From assembly GCF_900110065.1 (NCBI RefSeq), contig NZ_FOCI01000001.1, positions 1-64,000 of the forward strand: a stretch of 64,000 nt of DNA. Reading direction: 5' to 3'. The notes beneath the pieces were generated by a model, which was not told the DNA's origin, searched no databases, and saw only the letters and a program-made list of their open reading frames with translations. Numbering within the stretch: position 1 is the stretch's first letter; every line of letters starts with the position of its first letter. The translations under genes and the position numbers were made by a program. Shown here one piece after another: positions 8,811 to 17,177 of the stretch. The DNA comes from Loktanella fryxellensis. GTDB taxonomy: Bacteria > Pseudomonadota > Alphaproteobacteria > Rhodobacterales > Rhodobacteraceae.

Positions 8811-8854
8811 ATGCTGCAGGTGCAGCATATGGGGCGCGACGCCCGGTTGGACAA
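8811..8854 (-). promoter_or_regulatory. Patatin gene promoter with CTGC-N4-GCAG palindromic operator
   Basis: Reading on the minus strand, TTGTCC (8854-8849) and CATATG (8831-8826) are 17 bases apart. An 18-base perfect inverted repeat (8-bp arms ATGCTGCA/TGCAGCAT, 8811-8828) overlaps the -10 and the expected start point. The core CTGC-N4-GCAG resembles sites of PhaR, the polyhydroxybutyrate-responsive repressor of Rhodobacterales and Paracoccus. A further half-copy (GTGCTGCAGG) lies near 8870. The remaining sequence, 8855-9078, shows no gene. Confidence 0.45.
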
Positions 8855-9078
8855 CCCGCAGCGACCGATGGTGCTGCAGGGTCATGGTGGAATGGCGTCG
8901 TCGGCATCTTTCAGCCGATCGAATCCCCTGATTCCCTAAAAGTGATTCACGCCAACAGCTTGGCAGACGAAGTGGATTCAGGGTGAGTCGCCCGGGGAAA
9001 AAGGCGTGCGGAACAGCCATTTCAGCCCTTGCCCCCCGATTCGCACCACTGTAACCCGTTGAAATCTGCGGATTGGCC

Positions 9079-9106
9079 AAAAAAAACCCCGGCACAAGGC
9101 CGGGGT
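9079..9106 (-). terminator. Intrinsic terminator of the small RNA
   Basis: A 7-bp stem, extended to 8 by a terminal A-T pair (9086-9093 with 9099-9106), has a 5-base loop. On the minus strand it is followed by eight consecutive T (9086-9079). It is one of the strongest intrinsic terminators in the window. Confidence 0.9.
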
Positions 9107-9154
9107 GTAGTTATTGAGGCAGGTTTCATACAGGCAAGAAACCTATCGAGCAGT
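9079..9154 (-). ncRNA. Candidate trans-acting small RNA, about 76 nt
   Basis: A stand-alone transcription unit on the minus strand. It has a promoter at 9189-9161, a predicted start near 9154, a first hairpin (9144-9121, arms AGGTTTC/GAAACCT, 10-base loop), a single-stranded CCTGCCTCAATAACT linker, and a strong terminator hairpin with an 8-T tail (9106-9079). It contains no credible open reading frame. Size and layout resemble the alphaproteobacterial MmgR (suhB, about 77 nt) family, but that assignment is from memory and unverified. The pyrimidine-rich linker is a plausible mRNA-pairing site. Confidence 0.65.
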
Positions 9155-9160
9155 GAGTTA

Positions 9161-9189
9161 TGTATAAGCATATTCGCTGAACTGTCCAA
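9161..9189 (-). promoter_or_regulatory. Sigma70-type promoter of the small RNA
   Basis: On the minus strand, TTGGAC (9189-9184) and TATACA (9166-9161) are separated by exactly 17 bases. Each matches consensus at four or five of six positions. The promoter lies about 80 bases upstream of the divergent binding-protein gene at 9267. Confidence 0.7.
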
Positions 9190-9266
9190 GCTAAAAGTTT
9201 GATAACCCTCGAAACCCTCTTTAGCGTATCCGTGAACGATCACGCACACCGGGGACATCCGCCGCC

Positions 9267-11081
9267 ATGAGATTTCGACACGTCACGCGCCTGACCCACG
9301 GCGCCATCGCCGCCCTGTTGATCGGTGCGGCCCCCGCATGGGCCGAACCCCAGCACGGCATCGCGATGTACGGCGAACCGGCGATGCCCGCCGACTTCAC
9401 ACACCTTCCTTACGTCAATCCGGACGCCCCCACCGGTGGCCGCATCGTCACGGCAGAGGTCGGGACCTTCGACAGCATCAACCCCTATGTGCTCAAGGGC
9501 AATCCGCCGTGGCAGCTGCGCTTTCTGATCGGCGAGTCGCTGATGGGCCGCAGCCTCGACGAGCCCTTCACGCTCTATGGCCTGCTCGCCCAGTCGATCG
9601 AGACGGGCCCCAACCGCGAATGGGTGGAGTTCGTGCTGAATCCCGCCGCCACCTTCAGCGACGGCAGCCCCGTGACGGTCGAGGATGTGATCTGGTCCTT
9701 CGAGACGCTCGGCACCATCGGCAACCCGCGCTACCTCGGCTTCTGGGCCAAGGTCGAAACGATCGAGGAGACGGCCCCCGGCACCGTGCGGCTGACCTTC
9801 AACACCGCCGACCGCGAGCTTGCATTGCTGGCGGGCCTGCGCCCGATCCTGAAAAAAGCGCAGTGGGAAAACGTCGATTTCGCCAACGGCGGTCTGGACG
9901 TGATGCCGATCACCTCCGGGCCTTACGTGATCTCCGAAGTGGATGCGGGCCGGTCCGTCACCCTGACGCGCAACGCCGACTACTGGGGCCGCGATGTGGT
10001 CCCGTTCGAAAAGGGCCTGCACAACATCGACGAAATCCGACTGGAGTTCTTTGCGGATGAGACCGCCGCCTTCGAGGCGTTCAAGACCGGCGAGGTCAAC
10101 TCCAACCGCGAGTTCAACGTGGCCCGCTGGGACCAGCAATACGATTTCCCGATGGTGCAGTCCGGCGACGTGGTGAAGTCGGTGATCCCGCACGGTCGCC
10201 CCTCCGGCATGACCGGCTTCGTGATGAACAGCCGCCAGCCGCAGTTCGCCGACTGGCGCGTGCGGGACGCGATGATCGCGGCCTTCAACTTCGAATTCAT
10301 CAACGACGCCATGACCGGCAGCCAGCAGCCGCGCATCACGTCCTACTGGTCGAACTCGCCGCTGGCGATGGATGCGGGCCCCGCCACGGGGCGCGTGGCC
10401 GAACTGCTGGACCCCTTCGCCGCCGACCTGATCCCCGGCACGATGGACGGCTACGCCCTGCCCGTGTCGGACGGCACGGAACGCAACCGCCCCGGCACCC
10501 GCGCGGCGCTGGCACAGATGGAGGCGGCAGGCTGGACAGTGCAGGACGGCGTCATGCGCAACGAGGCGGGCGCGCCCTTTACCTTCGACATTCTGCTGCA
10601 GCAGGGCGCGTCGGAAAATCAGGCCATCATCGACATGTATGTCGAAAGCCTGACGCGGATCGGCGTGACACCGACCGTGACCGTCGTCGATGACGCGCAA
10701 TACACCGAACGCACCTCCGCGCTGGAGTTCGACATGACCTTCGGCAGGCTGGCGGTGTCGCTGTCGCCCGGCAACGAACAGTACCTCTACTTCGGGTCAG
10801 AGGCTGCGGATCAGCCCGGCACGCGCAACCTGATGGGGGTCAAATCCCCCGCCGTGGACAGCCTGATCGACACGCTGCTCACATCCGAGGACGAGACAGA
10901 CTTCGTCGCCGCCGTGCAGGCGCTTGATCGGGTGCTGACCGCGGGTCGCTACTACATCCCGATCTACCAGTGGAACGACAGCCGTCTGGCCCATGCACGC
11001 CAGCTGCGCTTTCCCGACGTGATCCCGGTCTACGGCGACTTCAACGGCTGGCAGCCCGACGTCTGGTGGTGGGAGGAGTGA
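9267..11081 (+). CDS. Periplasmic peptide-binding protein (SBP family 5)
   Basis: A 604-residue extracellular solute-binding protein with a Sec signal peptide (cleavage after AWA, about residue 26). Typical family-5 blocks follow: DSINPYVLKG, the LYGLLAQSIE and ATFSDGSPVTVEDVIWSFET region, and TSGPYVISEV with LTRNADYWG. The overall form resembles YejA-type binding proteins that feed peptides to an ABC importer. No permease or ATPase gene of that transporter lies next to it, which is unusual, since yejABEF genes are normally contiguous. A GTGA overlap couples it to the small lipoprotein that follows. Confidence 0.9.
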   Translation: MRFRHVTRLTHGAIAALLIGAAPAWAEPQHGIAMYGEPAMPADFTHLPYVNPDAPTGGRIVTAEVGTFDSINPYVLKGNPPWQLRFLIGESLMGRSLDEPFTLYGLLAQSIETGPNREWVEFVLNPAATFSDGSPVTVEDVIWSFETLGTIGNPRYLGFWAKVETIEETAPGTVRLTFNTADRELALLAGLRPILKKAQWENVDFANGGLDVMPITSGPYVISEVDAGRSVTLTRNADYWGRDVVPFEKGLHNIDEIRLEFFADETAAFEAFKTGEVNSNREFNVARWDQQYDFPMVQSGDVVKSVIPHGRPSGMTGFVMNSRQPQFADWRVRDAMIAAFNFEFINDAMTGSQQPRITSYWSNSPLAMDAGPATGRVAELLDPFAADLIPGTMDGYALPVSDGTERNRPGTRAALAQMEAAGWTVQDGVMRNEAGAPFTFDILLQQGASENQAIIDMYVESLTRIGVTPTVTVVDDAQYTERTSALEFDMTFGRLAVSLSPGNEQYLYFGSEAADQPGTRNLMGVKSPAVDSLIDTLLTSEDETDFVAAVQALDRVLTAGRYYIPIYQWNDSRLAHARQLRFPDVIPVYGDFNGWQPDVWWWEE

Positions 11082-11203
11082 GGGTCGCAGCCCTCCTGCT
11101 GGCGCTGTTCACCCTTGCCGCCTGCACACCCGCCCGCGTGGTCGGCAATACGGCCATCGGCGCGGGTCAGGTGGCACTGGGGGCTGCCGATCTGGCGATC
11201 TGA
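11078..11203 (+). CDS. Small lipoprotein, 41 residues
   Basis: A tiny open frame that starts at a GTG overlapping the stop of the binding-protein gene (GTGA), with a strong ribosome site GGGAGGA ending 1-2 bases before it. It encodes VRVAALLLALFTLAAC, a lipoprotein signal with lipobox LAAC (cysteine about 16), then a short glycine/alanine-rich tail. The mature peptide would be only about 26 residues. No function is recognised; the tail resembles the NTxIGAGxVA segments of small entericidin-like or unnamed outer-membrane lipoproteins. An intrinsic terminator follows directly, which supports a real gene end here. Confidence 0.65.
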   Translation: MRVAALLLALFTLAACTPARVVGNTAIGAGQVALGAADLAI

Positions 11204-11227
11204 CCGCCAGCCCCGAACGCGACCGAC

Positions 11228-11250
11228 AGGGGCCCTCCGGGGCCCCTTTT
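11228..11250 (+). terminator. Intrinsic terminator of the binding-protein/lipoprotein unit
   Basis: An 8-bp stem (11228-11235 with 11240-11247), UCCG tetraloop and four T, 25 bases after the lipoprotein stop codon. Confidence 0.85.
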
Positions 11251-11520
11251 GCCGTGGCATGGCATCGGCGGTTGCAACGACCGCCTGCGCGGCCTATGGC
11301 TGACCCTCCGGTGTTGCAGTGCGCGCCCTTCTGGTGCGATCTGCGGACCCGCGTGCCGCACGGTATTGTCCATGCGGCCTCAATCGGCGCTGACACCGTC
11401 GTCCGACCCTTGCAACGGCCTGCTCCCGTCAACGGGGCCGGCCCGGTCGTCCGGGCGCGCGACATGGAACCAATGCCAGACGGGACCGTTCGTCCCGTGA
11501 ACATACAAAGGAGCTTTCAC
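11251..11520. other. Non-coding stretch upstream of the 115-residue acidic protein
   Basis: I see no credible gene here. A 7-bp hairpin (11480-11486 with 11492-11498) sits just upstream of the strong ribosome site AAAGGAG (11508-11514) of the following gene. It is presumably part of that gene's 5' leader. No clear promoter hexamers were identified. Confidence 0.5.
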
Positions 11521-11868
11521 ATGCAATGGAGAGACGTTTCCCAGAACTGGGCCGCCTACATTCCCCGGATCCTGACCGAATGGCCCGACCTCGACGAGGA
11601 CGAGGTTCAAAGCATCGACGGCGATCAGGATGCCTTCATCGCCTATCTGTCCAAGTCCAAGGGCGAGGACCGCGTCGCGGCCCAGATGGCGCTGGCCGAC
11701 TGGCTGATGGGCGGTGAGCCCATCGACGTCAGCATGGCCGCCCAGAACGACAACGCCAACATCATGGCCTCCGCAGCCGACGTCCCCGCAGGCGAGGATG
11801 TCAGCGACGACGACGCCAAGTTCGGCGACGACAACGTGGCTGCCGAACCCGTCGGCCGCGCGTCCTGA
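11521..11868 (+). CDS. Small acidic protein with CsbD-like N-terminus
   Basis: A 115-residue soluble, strongly acidic protein. The first 65 residues (MQWRDVSQNW, then EWPDLDEDEVQSIDGDQDAF) have the W-x(8)-W spacing, central aspartate-rich turn and final W of CsbD-like stress proteins, though identity is low. The last 45 residues are disordered and rich in alanine and aspartate. An excellent ribosome site (AAAGGAG) and a long leader suggest high expression. A stress-related role is inference only. Confidence 0.7.
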   Translation: MQWRDVSQNWAAYIPRILTEWPDLDEDEVQSIDGDQDAFIAYLSKSKGEDRVAAQMALADWLMGGEPIDVSMAAQNDNANIMASAADVPAGEDVSDDDAKFGDDNVAAEPVGRAS

Positions 11869-11881
11869 CGACATGACCGCC

Positions 11882-11909
11882 GCCCGACGGATCAACGCAT
11901 CCGTCGGGC
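11882..11909 (+). terminator. Terminator-like hairpin after the acidic protein gene
   Basis: A perfect 11-bp stem (11882-11892 with 11899-11909) with a 6-base loop lies 13 bases after the stop codon. It lacks a T run, so termination may be partial. Confidence 0.5.
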
Positions 11910-12063
11910 CACCCACGCGACACCCTCTGCCAGCGTCTCGCGTTTGCGACCTTCCCCAGCACACCAGCCATGATAAGAGCGCGCCAGCGACCCGGTGCTG
12001 CGTCTGCACCCCGAATTACACCCGCCACGCCGCATGCTGCGCTGCAACGAAAAGAGGCCCCCC

Positions 12064-12708
12064 ATGGTCAAGCTCGACATCCTCTCCGACCCGATCTGTC
12101 CGTGGTGCTACATCGGCAAGGCCAATCTCTTTGCCGCACTGGCGCAGGTGCCGGACCATCCCTTTACGCTGGAATGGCATCCGTTCCAGCTAAACCCGGA
12201 CATGCCGCACGCCGGTGCGGACCGCCGCAGCTATCTGGAGGCCAAGTTCGGTGGCCGTGCAGAGGCGGTCAGGGCCTATGCCCCGGTCGCCACCGCCGCA
12301 GAGGCGGCGGGTCTGACGTTGAACCTAGACAAGATCACGCGCACACCCAACACGCTGAACGCGCACCGCCTGATCCACTGGGCCGGGATCGAGGGGAACC
12401 AGACGCCGATGGTGGATCTGCTGTTCGCCGCCTACTTCGTCGACGGCCGCGACATTTCCGACCCCGAGGTGCTGTCCGATCTGGCGGATACCGCAGGTCT
12501 GGATGCGGCGCTGGTCCGCCGCCTGCTGGCCAGCGATGCGGACGTGACCGCCATCCGCGACCGTGACGCGCACAGCCGCAAGATGGGTGTCACCGCTGTT
12601 CCCACCTTCATCGTGGCAAGCCAGCACGCGGTGCCAGGTGCACAGCCCGCAGCGACATGGGTGCAGATCATCGCCGAGATCCAGTCGCAGATCGCCGCAG
12701 ACGACTGA
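12064..12708 (+). CDS. FrnE/DsbA-family thiol oxidoreductase
   Basis: A 214-residue cytoplasmic DsbA-fold protein of the FrnE/2-hydroxychromene-2-carboxylate isomerase type. The active-site motif CPWCYIG (about residues 13-19) sits in the first beta-strand/helix turn. The helical insert contains NTLNAHRLIHWA. The cis-proline block is VTAVPTF (about 179-185). No signal peptide is present, which separates it from periplasmic DsbA. Related proteins act in cytoplasmic disulfide and oxidative-stress handling. The start at 12064 gives the family's usual N-terminus (MVKLDILSDP). Confidence 0.88.
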   Translation: MVKLDILSDPICPWCYIGKANLFAALAQVPDHPFTLEWHPFQLNPDMPHAGADRRSYLEAKFGGRAEAVRAYAPVATAAEAAGLTLNLDKITRTPNTLNAHRLIHWAGIEGNQTPMVDLLFAAYFVDGRDISDPEVLSDLADTAGLDAALVRRLLASDADVTAIRDRDAHSRKMGVTAVPTFIVASQHAVPGAQPAATWVQIIAEIQSQIAADD

Positions 12709-12711
12709 CGC

Positions 12712-12984
12712 CTAACACCGGCGGCTGCATACGGATTCGCACGGGATGCCGTCGTTGTCGCGGTCCCGGATGGATTGGCCGCAGACCAGCAGCTTGTGAC
12801 ACGCCTCTTCGCAGCCCGACAGCATGTCGCAGGTCTGGTTGCTGCAATCGAAGGATTGCACCGCGATCATGCGATCCAGATCCGCCAACGTCGCCATGGG
12901 GGGCTGAAGCACCTGCGTCTGCGACGCCACTGACAGTGGCAACAGGATGCAACAGACCGACAACAGGCCGATAAGACGCACCAT
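12712..12984 (-). CDS. Small secreted Cys-rich protein with Excalibur-like motif
   Basis: A 90-residue protein with a signal peptide (hydrophobic residues 3-18, likely cut after VAS, about residue 21). The mature part has nine cysteines and ends with RDRDNDGIPCESVC, which matches the DxDxDGxxCE calcium-binding pattern of Excalibur domains. It should be periplasmic or exported and disulfide-bonded. No partner is apparent: its stop codon lies 3 bases from the convergent FrnE-like gene, and mfd lies further upstream on the same strand's other side. Confidence 0.75.
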   Translation of the reverse strand: MVRLIGLLSVCCILLPLSVASQTQVLQPPMATLADLDRMIAVQSFDCSNQTCDMLSGCEEACHKLLVCGQSIRDRDNDGIPCESVCSRRC

Positions 12985-13038
12985 GACTGGCTCTCCCGAA
13001 AGGTTAACGCATTGTTAACCATTCGCGTGCCGGTTGTC

Positions 13039-16000
13039 CTAGCCCTTCTGTCCTGCCGCCCGCTTTGCCGCCAGATCGCGGGCGATATCGAACGCGCCCT
13101 GGATCTTGTCGCGCTCGCGCGTCCAGTCCTGCATGACGACGATCTTGTTGTCGCGCACCTTTGCCTGACCCTTGTAGTCGCCGATGAACTCCACCAGTCC
13201 TGCCGCATTGCTGAACTTGTCGTTGTGGAACCGCACGGTGGCGCCCTTGGGCCCCGCATCCAGCTGACCGATTCCGGCTTTCTTGCACATCGCCTTGATG
13301 CGCACGACCAGCAGCAACGTGTTCACCTCGCGCGGCAACGGGCCGAAGCGGTCGATCAGTTCGGCGGCAAAGCCTTCCAGCTCCACCTTGGTGCTCAGGT
13401 CCGACAGACGGCGATAAAGGCCCAGACGCACGTCGAGGTCGGGCACATAGGCCTCCGGGATCAGTACCGGCACGCCGAGGTTGATCTGCGGTGACCATTC
13501 GCCATCGTCCTGCAACCCTTCCGCCACGCCGGACCGGATCGCAGTGATCTGATCCTCCAGCATCTGCTGATAAAGCTCGTACCCCACTTCGCGCATCTGC
13601 CCGGACTGCTCCTCGCCCAGCAGGTTGCCAGCACCGCGAATGTCGAGATCCTGCGATGCCAGCGTGAACCCCGCGCCAAGGCTGTCGAGGCTGGCCAGCA
13701 CGCGCAGACGCTTCTGCGCGGCAGGCGTCAGCTTCTGGCGCGGGACCGTGGTCAGATAGGCATAGGCCCGCGTCTTGGACCGGCCCACGCGGCCACGGAT
13801 CTGATAAAGCTGCGACAGCCCGAACATGTCCGCGCGCCACACGATCATCGTATTGGCCTGCGGAATGTCGAGGCCGCTTTCCACGATGGTCGTCGCCACC
13901 AGCACGTCATACTTGCCGTCGTAGAAGGCGTTCATCCGGTCGTCGAGCTCGCCCGCCGCCATCTGGCCGGTTGCGGTGACGAAGGTGACTTCCGGCACCT
14001 CGCGCTCCATCCACGCCACCATCTCGTCCATGTCGGAAATGCGTGGCACGACAAAGAACGACTGCCCGCCCCGGTAATGTTCGCGCAGCAGCGCCTCGCG
14101 GATGGTGATCGTGTCGAACTCGGACACATAGGTACGGATCGCCAACCGGTCGATCGGCGGCGTACCGATGATGCTCAGGTCGCGCACGCCAGACAGCGAC
14201 AGCTGCAGGGTGCGCGGGATCGGCGTCGCGGTCAGGGTCAGCACGTGGACGTCGGTGCGCAGGGACTTCAGCCGTTCCTTGTGCTGGACGCCGAACTTCT
14301 GTTCCTCGTCGATGACAAGCAGGCCGAGGTTGCGGAACCGCACGGATTTCGCCAGCAGTGCATGGGTGCCGACGACGATATCCACGCTGCCGTCCGTAAG
14401 GCCCGCACGAGTCGTGGCCGCATCCTTGGCCGACACGAACCGCGAAAGGGGCCGCACGTTCACGGGAAATCCGCGGAAACGCTCTGCAAAGCTTTGATAA
14501 TGCTGGCGGGCCAGCAATGTTGTTGGGGCTATGATCGCCACCTGCACACCGGCCAGTGCGGCAACAAATGCCGCGCGGATCGCCACCTCGGTCTTGCCGA
14601 AGCCCACGTCGCCGCAGATCAGGCGATCCATCGGCTGCCCGCTTTCCAGATCATTCAGCACGTCGTCGATGGCGCTCAACTGGTCGTCGGTTTCCGCATA
14701 GGGGAACCGCGCCAGAAACTGGTCCCAGATGCCCTCCATCGGTTCCAGCACCGGCGCCTTGCGCAAGGCGCGCTCTGCCGCAACCCGGATCAGGCGTTCG
14801 GCGATCTGGCGGATGCGCTCCTTCAGGCGCGCCTTCTTGGCCTGCCACGCGCCGCCGCCCAGCTTGTCCAGCAGGCCTTCGTCGTGGCCATACTTGCTCA
14901 GCAGCTCGATATTCTCGACCGGCAGGTAAAGCTTGCTGTTCTCGGCGTATTCCAGCGCAAGACATTCGTGCGCGGCCCCCAGCGCGGTGACGACCTCCAG
15001 CCCAAGGAACCGCCCAACCCCGTGATCGACGTGCACCACCAGATCGCCCACCGACAGGGCGTTCGCCTCGGTCAGGAAGTTGTCGGCGCGGCGCTTGCGC
15101 TTGGCCTGCCGGATCAGCCGGTCGCCCAGCACGTCCTGTTCGGAAATCACCGTGACGCCGGGCGCCTCGAACCCCGCCTCCAGCGCCCAGACGGCCAGAT
15201 GAACGCCGGACTTGCCGACGCGGGACCAGTCGCTGACGGGGATCACCTCGCCGATGCCCTCGTCCTCGATCAGGCCTGTCAGGCGTTCCCGCGCACCTTC
15301 GGAATAGGACGCGATCACGACCGGACCTGCCTGAACCTTTTTGCGAACATGCTCCGCCAAGGCGGTGAACAGGCTCAGGTTTTCCTGCTGACGCTCGGGG
15401 GCGAAGTTGCGCCCCGGTCGCGCGCCCGCGTCCAGCACACCCATGCCCACAGCCTGCGGCAGCGGGTTCAAGCGGATCACGCGCCGCCCGGCCAGCGCCG
15501 CATCCCATGCGGTATCGTCCAGATAGAGCTGATCCGGCGGCGCGGGCTTGTAGACGGAATCCATCCGCCCCTTCTGCGTCAGGGCGTGTTTGCGGGTCGC
15601 ATATTGGTCGGCGATGCTGTCCCACCGGGCCAGCCGCTGCGGGCTGACCTGATCGTCCAGCGTGACGCTACCCTGCGGCAGATAGTCGAAGAGCGTTTCC
15701 AGATCGTCCTGAAAGAAGCCCAGCCAATGCTCGATGCCGGCATGCTTGCGCCCGGCGCTGACCGCTTCGTACAGCGGATCGTCGGTCCCTGCGGCCCCGA
15801 ACTCGATGCGATAGCTCTGGCGGAACCGCGTGATCGCCGCCTCGTCGAGGATGACTTCCGACACCGGCGCCAGTTCGACCTCGGTCAGCTTTTCGGTCGT
15901 GCGCTGGGTGCCGGGATCGAACCGCCGCGCCGCGTCCAGCGTGTCGCCGAACAGATCGAGGCGCACCGGACCGCTTTGGCCCGGCGGATAGATGTCGATG

Positions 16001-16482
16001 ATGCCGCCGCGCACGGCGTAATCGCCCGCCTCGCTCACGTTGGCGGTTTGGCTGAACCCCATCCGCGTCAGAAAGCCGCGCAACCCCGCCTCATTGATGC
16101 GGTCGCCCACACGGGCGGTGAATGCCGCCTCGCGCAGGGTGGCGCGGGCGGGCACCCGCTGCGTCGCGGCATTCAGCGTGGTCAGCAGGATGAACTGCGA
16201 CGGCATCCCGTGCACGAGGGCCGCCAGCGTCGCCATCCGCGCGGCGGACACGTCCGCATTCGGCGATACCCGGTCATACGGCAGGCAATCCCACGCGGGA
16301 AACACGAACACCGGCATCGCGGGGGCGAAGAACGCCAATGCCGCCTGCATCGCCGCCAACCGCTTGTCGTCGCGCGCGACGTGCAGCACGGGCGCGCCCG
16401 ACCGGTCGAGCTCCGACAGGATCAGCTTGGCGTCATAGCCCTCCGGGGCGCCTGACAGGGTGATGTGGGTGGGATCTGACAT
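13039..16482 (-). CDS. mfd: Transcription-repair coupling factor Mfd
   Basis: A 1147-residue protein of the usual length. The UvrB-like N-terminal module begins near FPAWDCLPYDRVSP (about residue 60), and the RNA-polymerase-interacting CarD-like domain follows around GDLVVHVDHGVGRF (about 480). The RecG-like translocase has Walker A GDVGFGKTEV (about 622) and Walker B DEEQKFGV (about 724), then TATPIPRT. The C-terminal TRCF domain includes PLPREVN. It removes stalled RNA polymerase at DNA lesions and recruits UvrA. It is transcribed alone. Confidence 0.97.
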   Translation of the reverse strand: MSDPTHITLSGAPEGYDAKLILSELDRSGAPVLHVARDDKRLAAMQAALAFFAPAMPVFVFPAWDCLPYDRVSPNADVSAARMATLAALVHGMPSQFILLTTLNAATQRVPARATLREAAFTARVGDRINEAGLRGFLTRMGFSQTANVSEAGDYAVRGGIIDIYPPGQSGPVRLDLFGDTLDAARRFDPGTQRTTEKLTEVELAPVSEVILDEAAITRFRQSYRIEFGAAGTDDPLYEAVSAGRKHAGIEHWLGFFQDDLETLFDYLPQGSVTLDDQVSPQRLARWDSIADQYATRKHALTQKGRMDSVYKPAPPDQLYLDDTAWDAALAGRRVIRLNPLPQAVGMGVLDAGARPGRNFAPERQQENLSLFTALAEHVRKKVQAGPVVIASYSEGARERLTGLIEDEGIGEVIPVSDWSRVGKSGVHLAVWALEAGFEAPGVTVISEQDVLGDRLIRQAKRKRRADNFLTEANALSVGDLVVHVDHGVGRFLGLEVVTALGAAHECLALEYAENSKLYLPVENIELLSKYGHDEGLLDKLGGGAWQAKKARLKERIRQIAERLIRVAAERALRKAPVLEPMEGIWDQFLARFPYAETDDQLSAIDDVLNDLESGQPMDRLICGDVGFGKTEVAIRAAFVAALAGVQVAIIAPTTLLARQHYQSFAERFRGFPVNVRPLSRFVSAKDAATTRAGLTDGSVDIVVGTHALLAKSVRFRNLGLLVIDEEQKFGVQHKERLKSLRTDVHVLTLTATPIPRTLQLSLSGVRDLSIIGTPPIDRLAIRTYVSEFDTITIREALLREHYRGGQSFFVVPRISDMDEMVAWMEREVPEVTFVTATGQMAAGELDDRMNAFYDGKYDVLVATTIVESGLDIPQANTMIVWRADMFGLSQLYQIRGRVGRSKTRAYAYLTTVPRQKLTPAAQKRLRVLASLDSLGAGFTLASQDLDIRGAGNLLGEEQSGQMREVGYELYQQMLEDQITAIRSGVAEGLQDDGEWSPQINLGVPVLIPEAYVPDLDVRLGLYRRLSDLSTKVELEGFAAELIDRFGPLPREVNTLLLVVRIKAMCKKAGIGQLDAGPKGATVRFHNDKFSNAAGLVEFIGDYKGQAKVRDNKIVVMQDWTRERDKIQGAFDIARDLAAKRAAGQKG

Positions 16483-16528
16483 GGATGCTGACCTATCCGC
16501 ATCCGGTGCCGTGTCAAGGCGCGCGACG

Positions 16529-17053
16529 CTACAGCCCGCGCACCGTGGCGAGCACGTGGATCATGCCATACATCGCGGTCACGAAGATCGCAGTCATCCC
16601 GATCACCTGCATCCATAGCCTGTGCCGCAGCAACATCGCGTAAAGCTGCGCAGGCTCCGGGTCCGCCGCGCGGATGCGCCGGGCGCTGGCCAGCGTGACG
16701 GCAAACGCGATGCTCAGCGGCAGGGTCAGCAGAAAGATCGCCTGCGCCATCTCGACGTCATAGACGAACCCCAGCAGCGCCAGCGTCGTCAGCAGGAAAC
16801 ACAGGAAAGCGGTCAGTGCGAGACCCGCCGATCCCGCGATGCCCAGCAGGCGGTTCACGTTGATCCGCACCAGATCGACCATGTCATCCTCGGTCTGTCC
16901 ACCGCTGCGGCGGGCACGCGTGATCATGTCGAACGGCACGCCAAGGACATAGTAGCTGACCGACGACCATGTCACCGCCAGCATGATCCAGTACCAGACG
17001 GACGAGAACGACCGCAGGTCGATCACCTGAAAGAGGACGTTGCTCCAATCCAA
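16529..17053 (-). CDS. Conserved Rhodobacterales membrane protein, 174 residues
   Basis: An inner-membrane protein with four predicted helices. Its N-terminus reads LDWSNVLFQVIDLRSFSSVW. I recognise the family as one often labelled 'component of SufBCD complex' in Rhodobacterales, although no suf gene is nearby and I cannot support that function. There is no convincing ATG: TTG at 17053 is the best start because conservation appears to begin there. A GTG at 17128 would add 25 basic residues and reach into the hemB promoter area. Confidence 0.65.
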   Translation of the reverse strand: MDWSNVLFQVIDLRSFSSVWYWIMLAVTWSSVSYYVLGVPFDMITRARRSGGQTEDDMVDLVRINVNRLLGIAGSAGLALTAFLCFLLTTLALLGFVYDVEMAQAIFLLTLPLSIAFAVTLASARRIRAADPEPAQLYAMLLRHRLWMQVIGMTAIFVTAMYGMIHVLATVRGL

Positions 17054-17177
17054 ATCGCGTTCTTTCCCAGCCCGTGGCGTTGCGCGGACCCTAGTCCGGC
17101 GATCCGCCCTTGCCCATACTTGTGACACCGCATGTTTCGTGCAAGTTCATGGTGTGTGACAAGAAAGGCCCTGCCCC

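Noticed and set aside
8855-9078. Possible small gene in the gap next to the patatin promoter
   Set aside because: No frame with a ribosome site and plausible codon use was found; short frames here cross the promoter or terminator elements.
9022-9258. A 78-codon minus-strand frame covering the small RNA
   Set aside because: It has no ribosome site, spans the promoter and terminator of the small RNA, and would require translation through the terminator hairpin.
14077-16455. A 792-codon plus-strand frame opposite mfd
   Set aside because: High third-position GC removes stops on the antisense frame. The product lacks any recognisable domain, whereas mfd is unmistakable.
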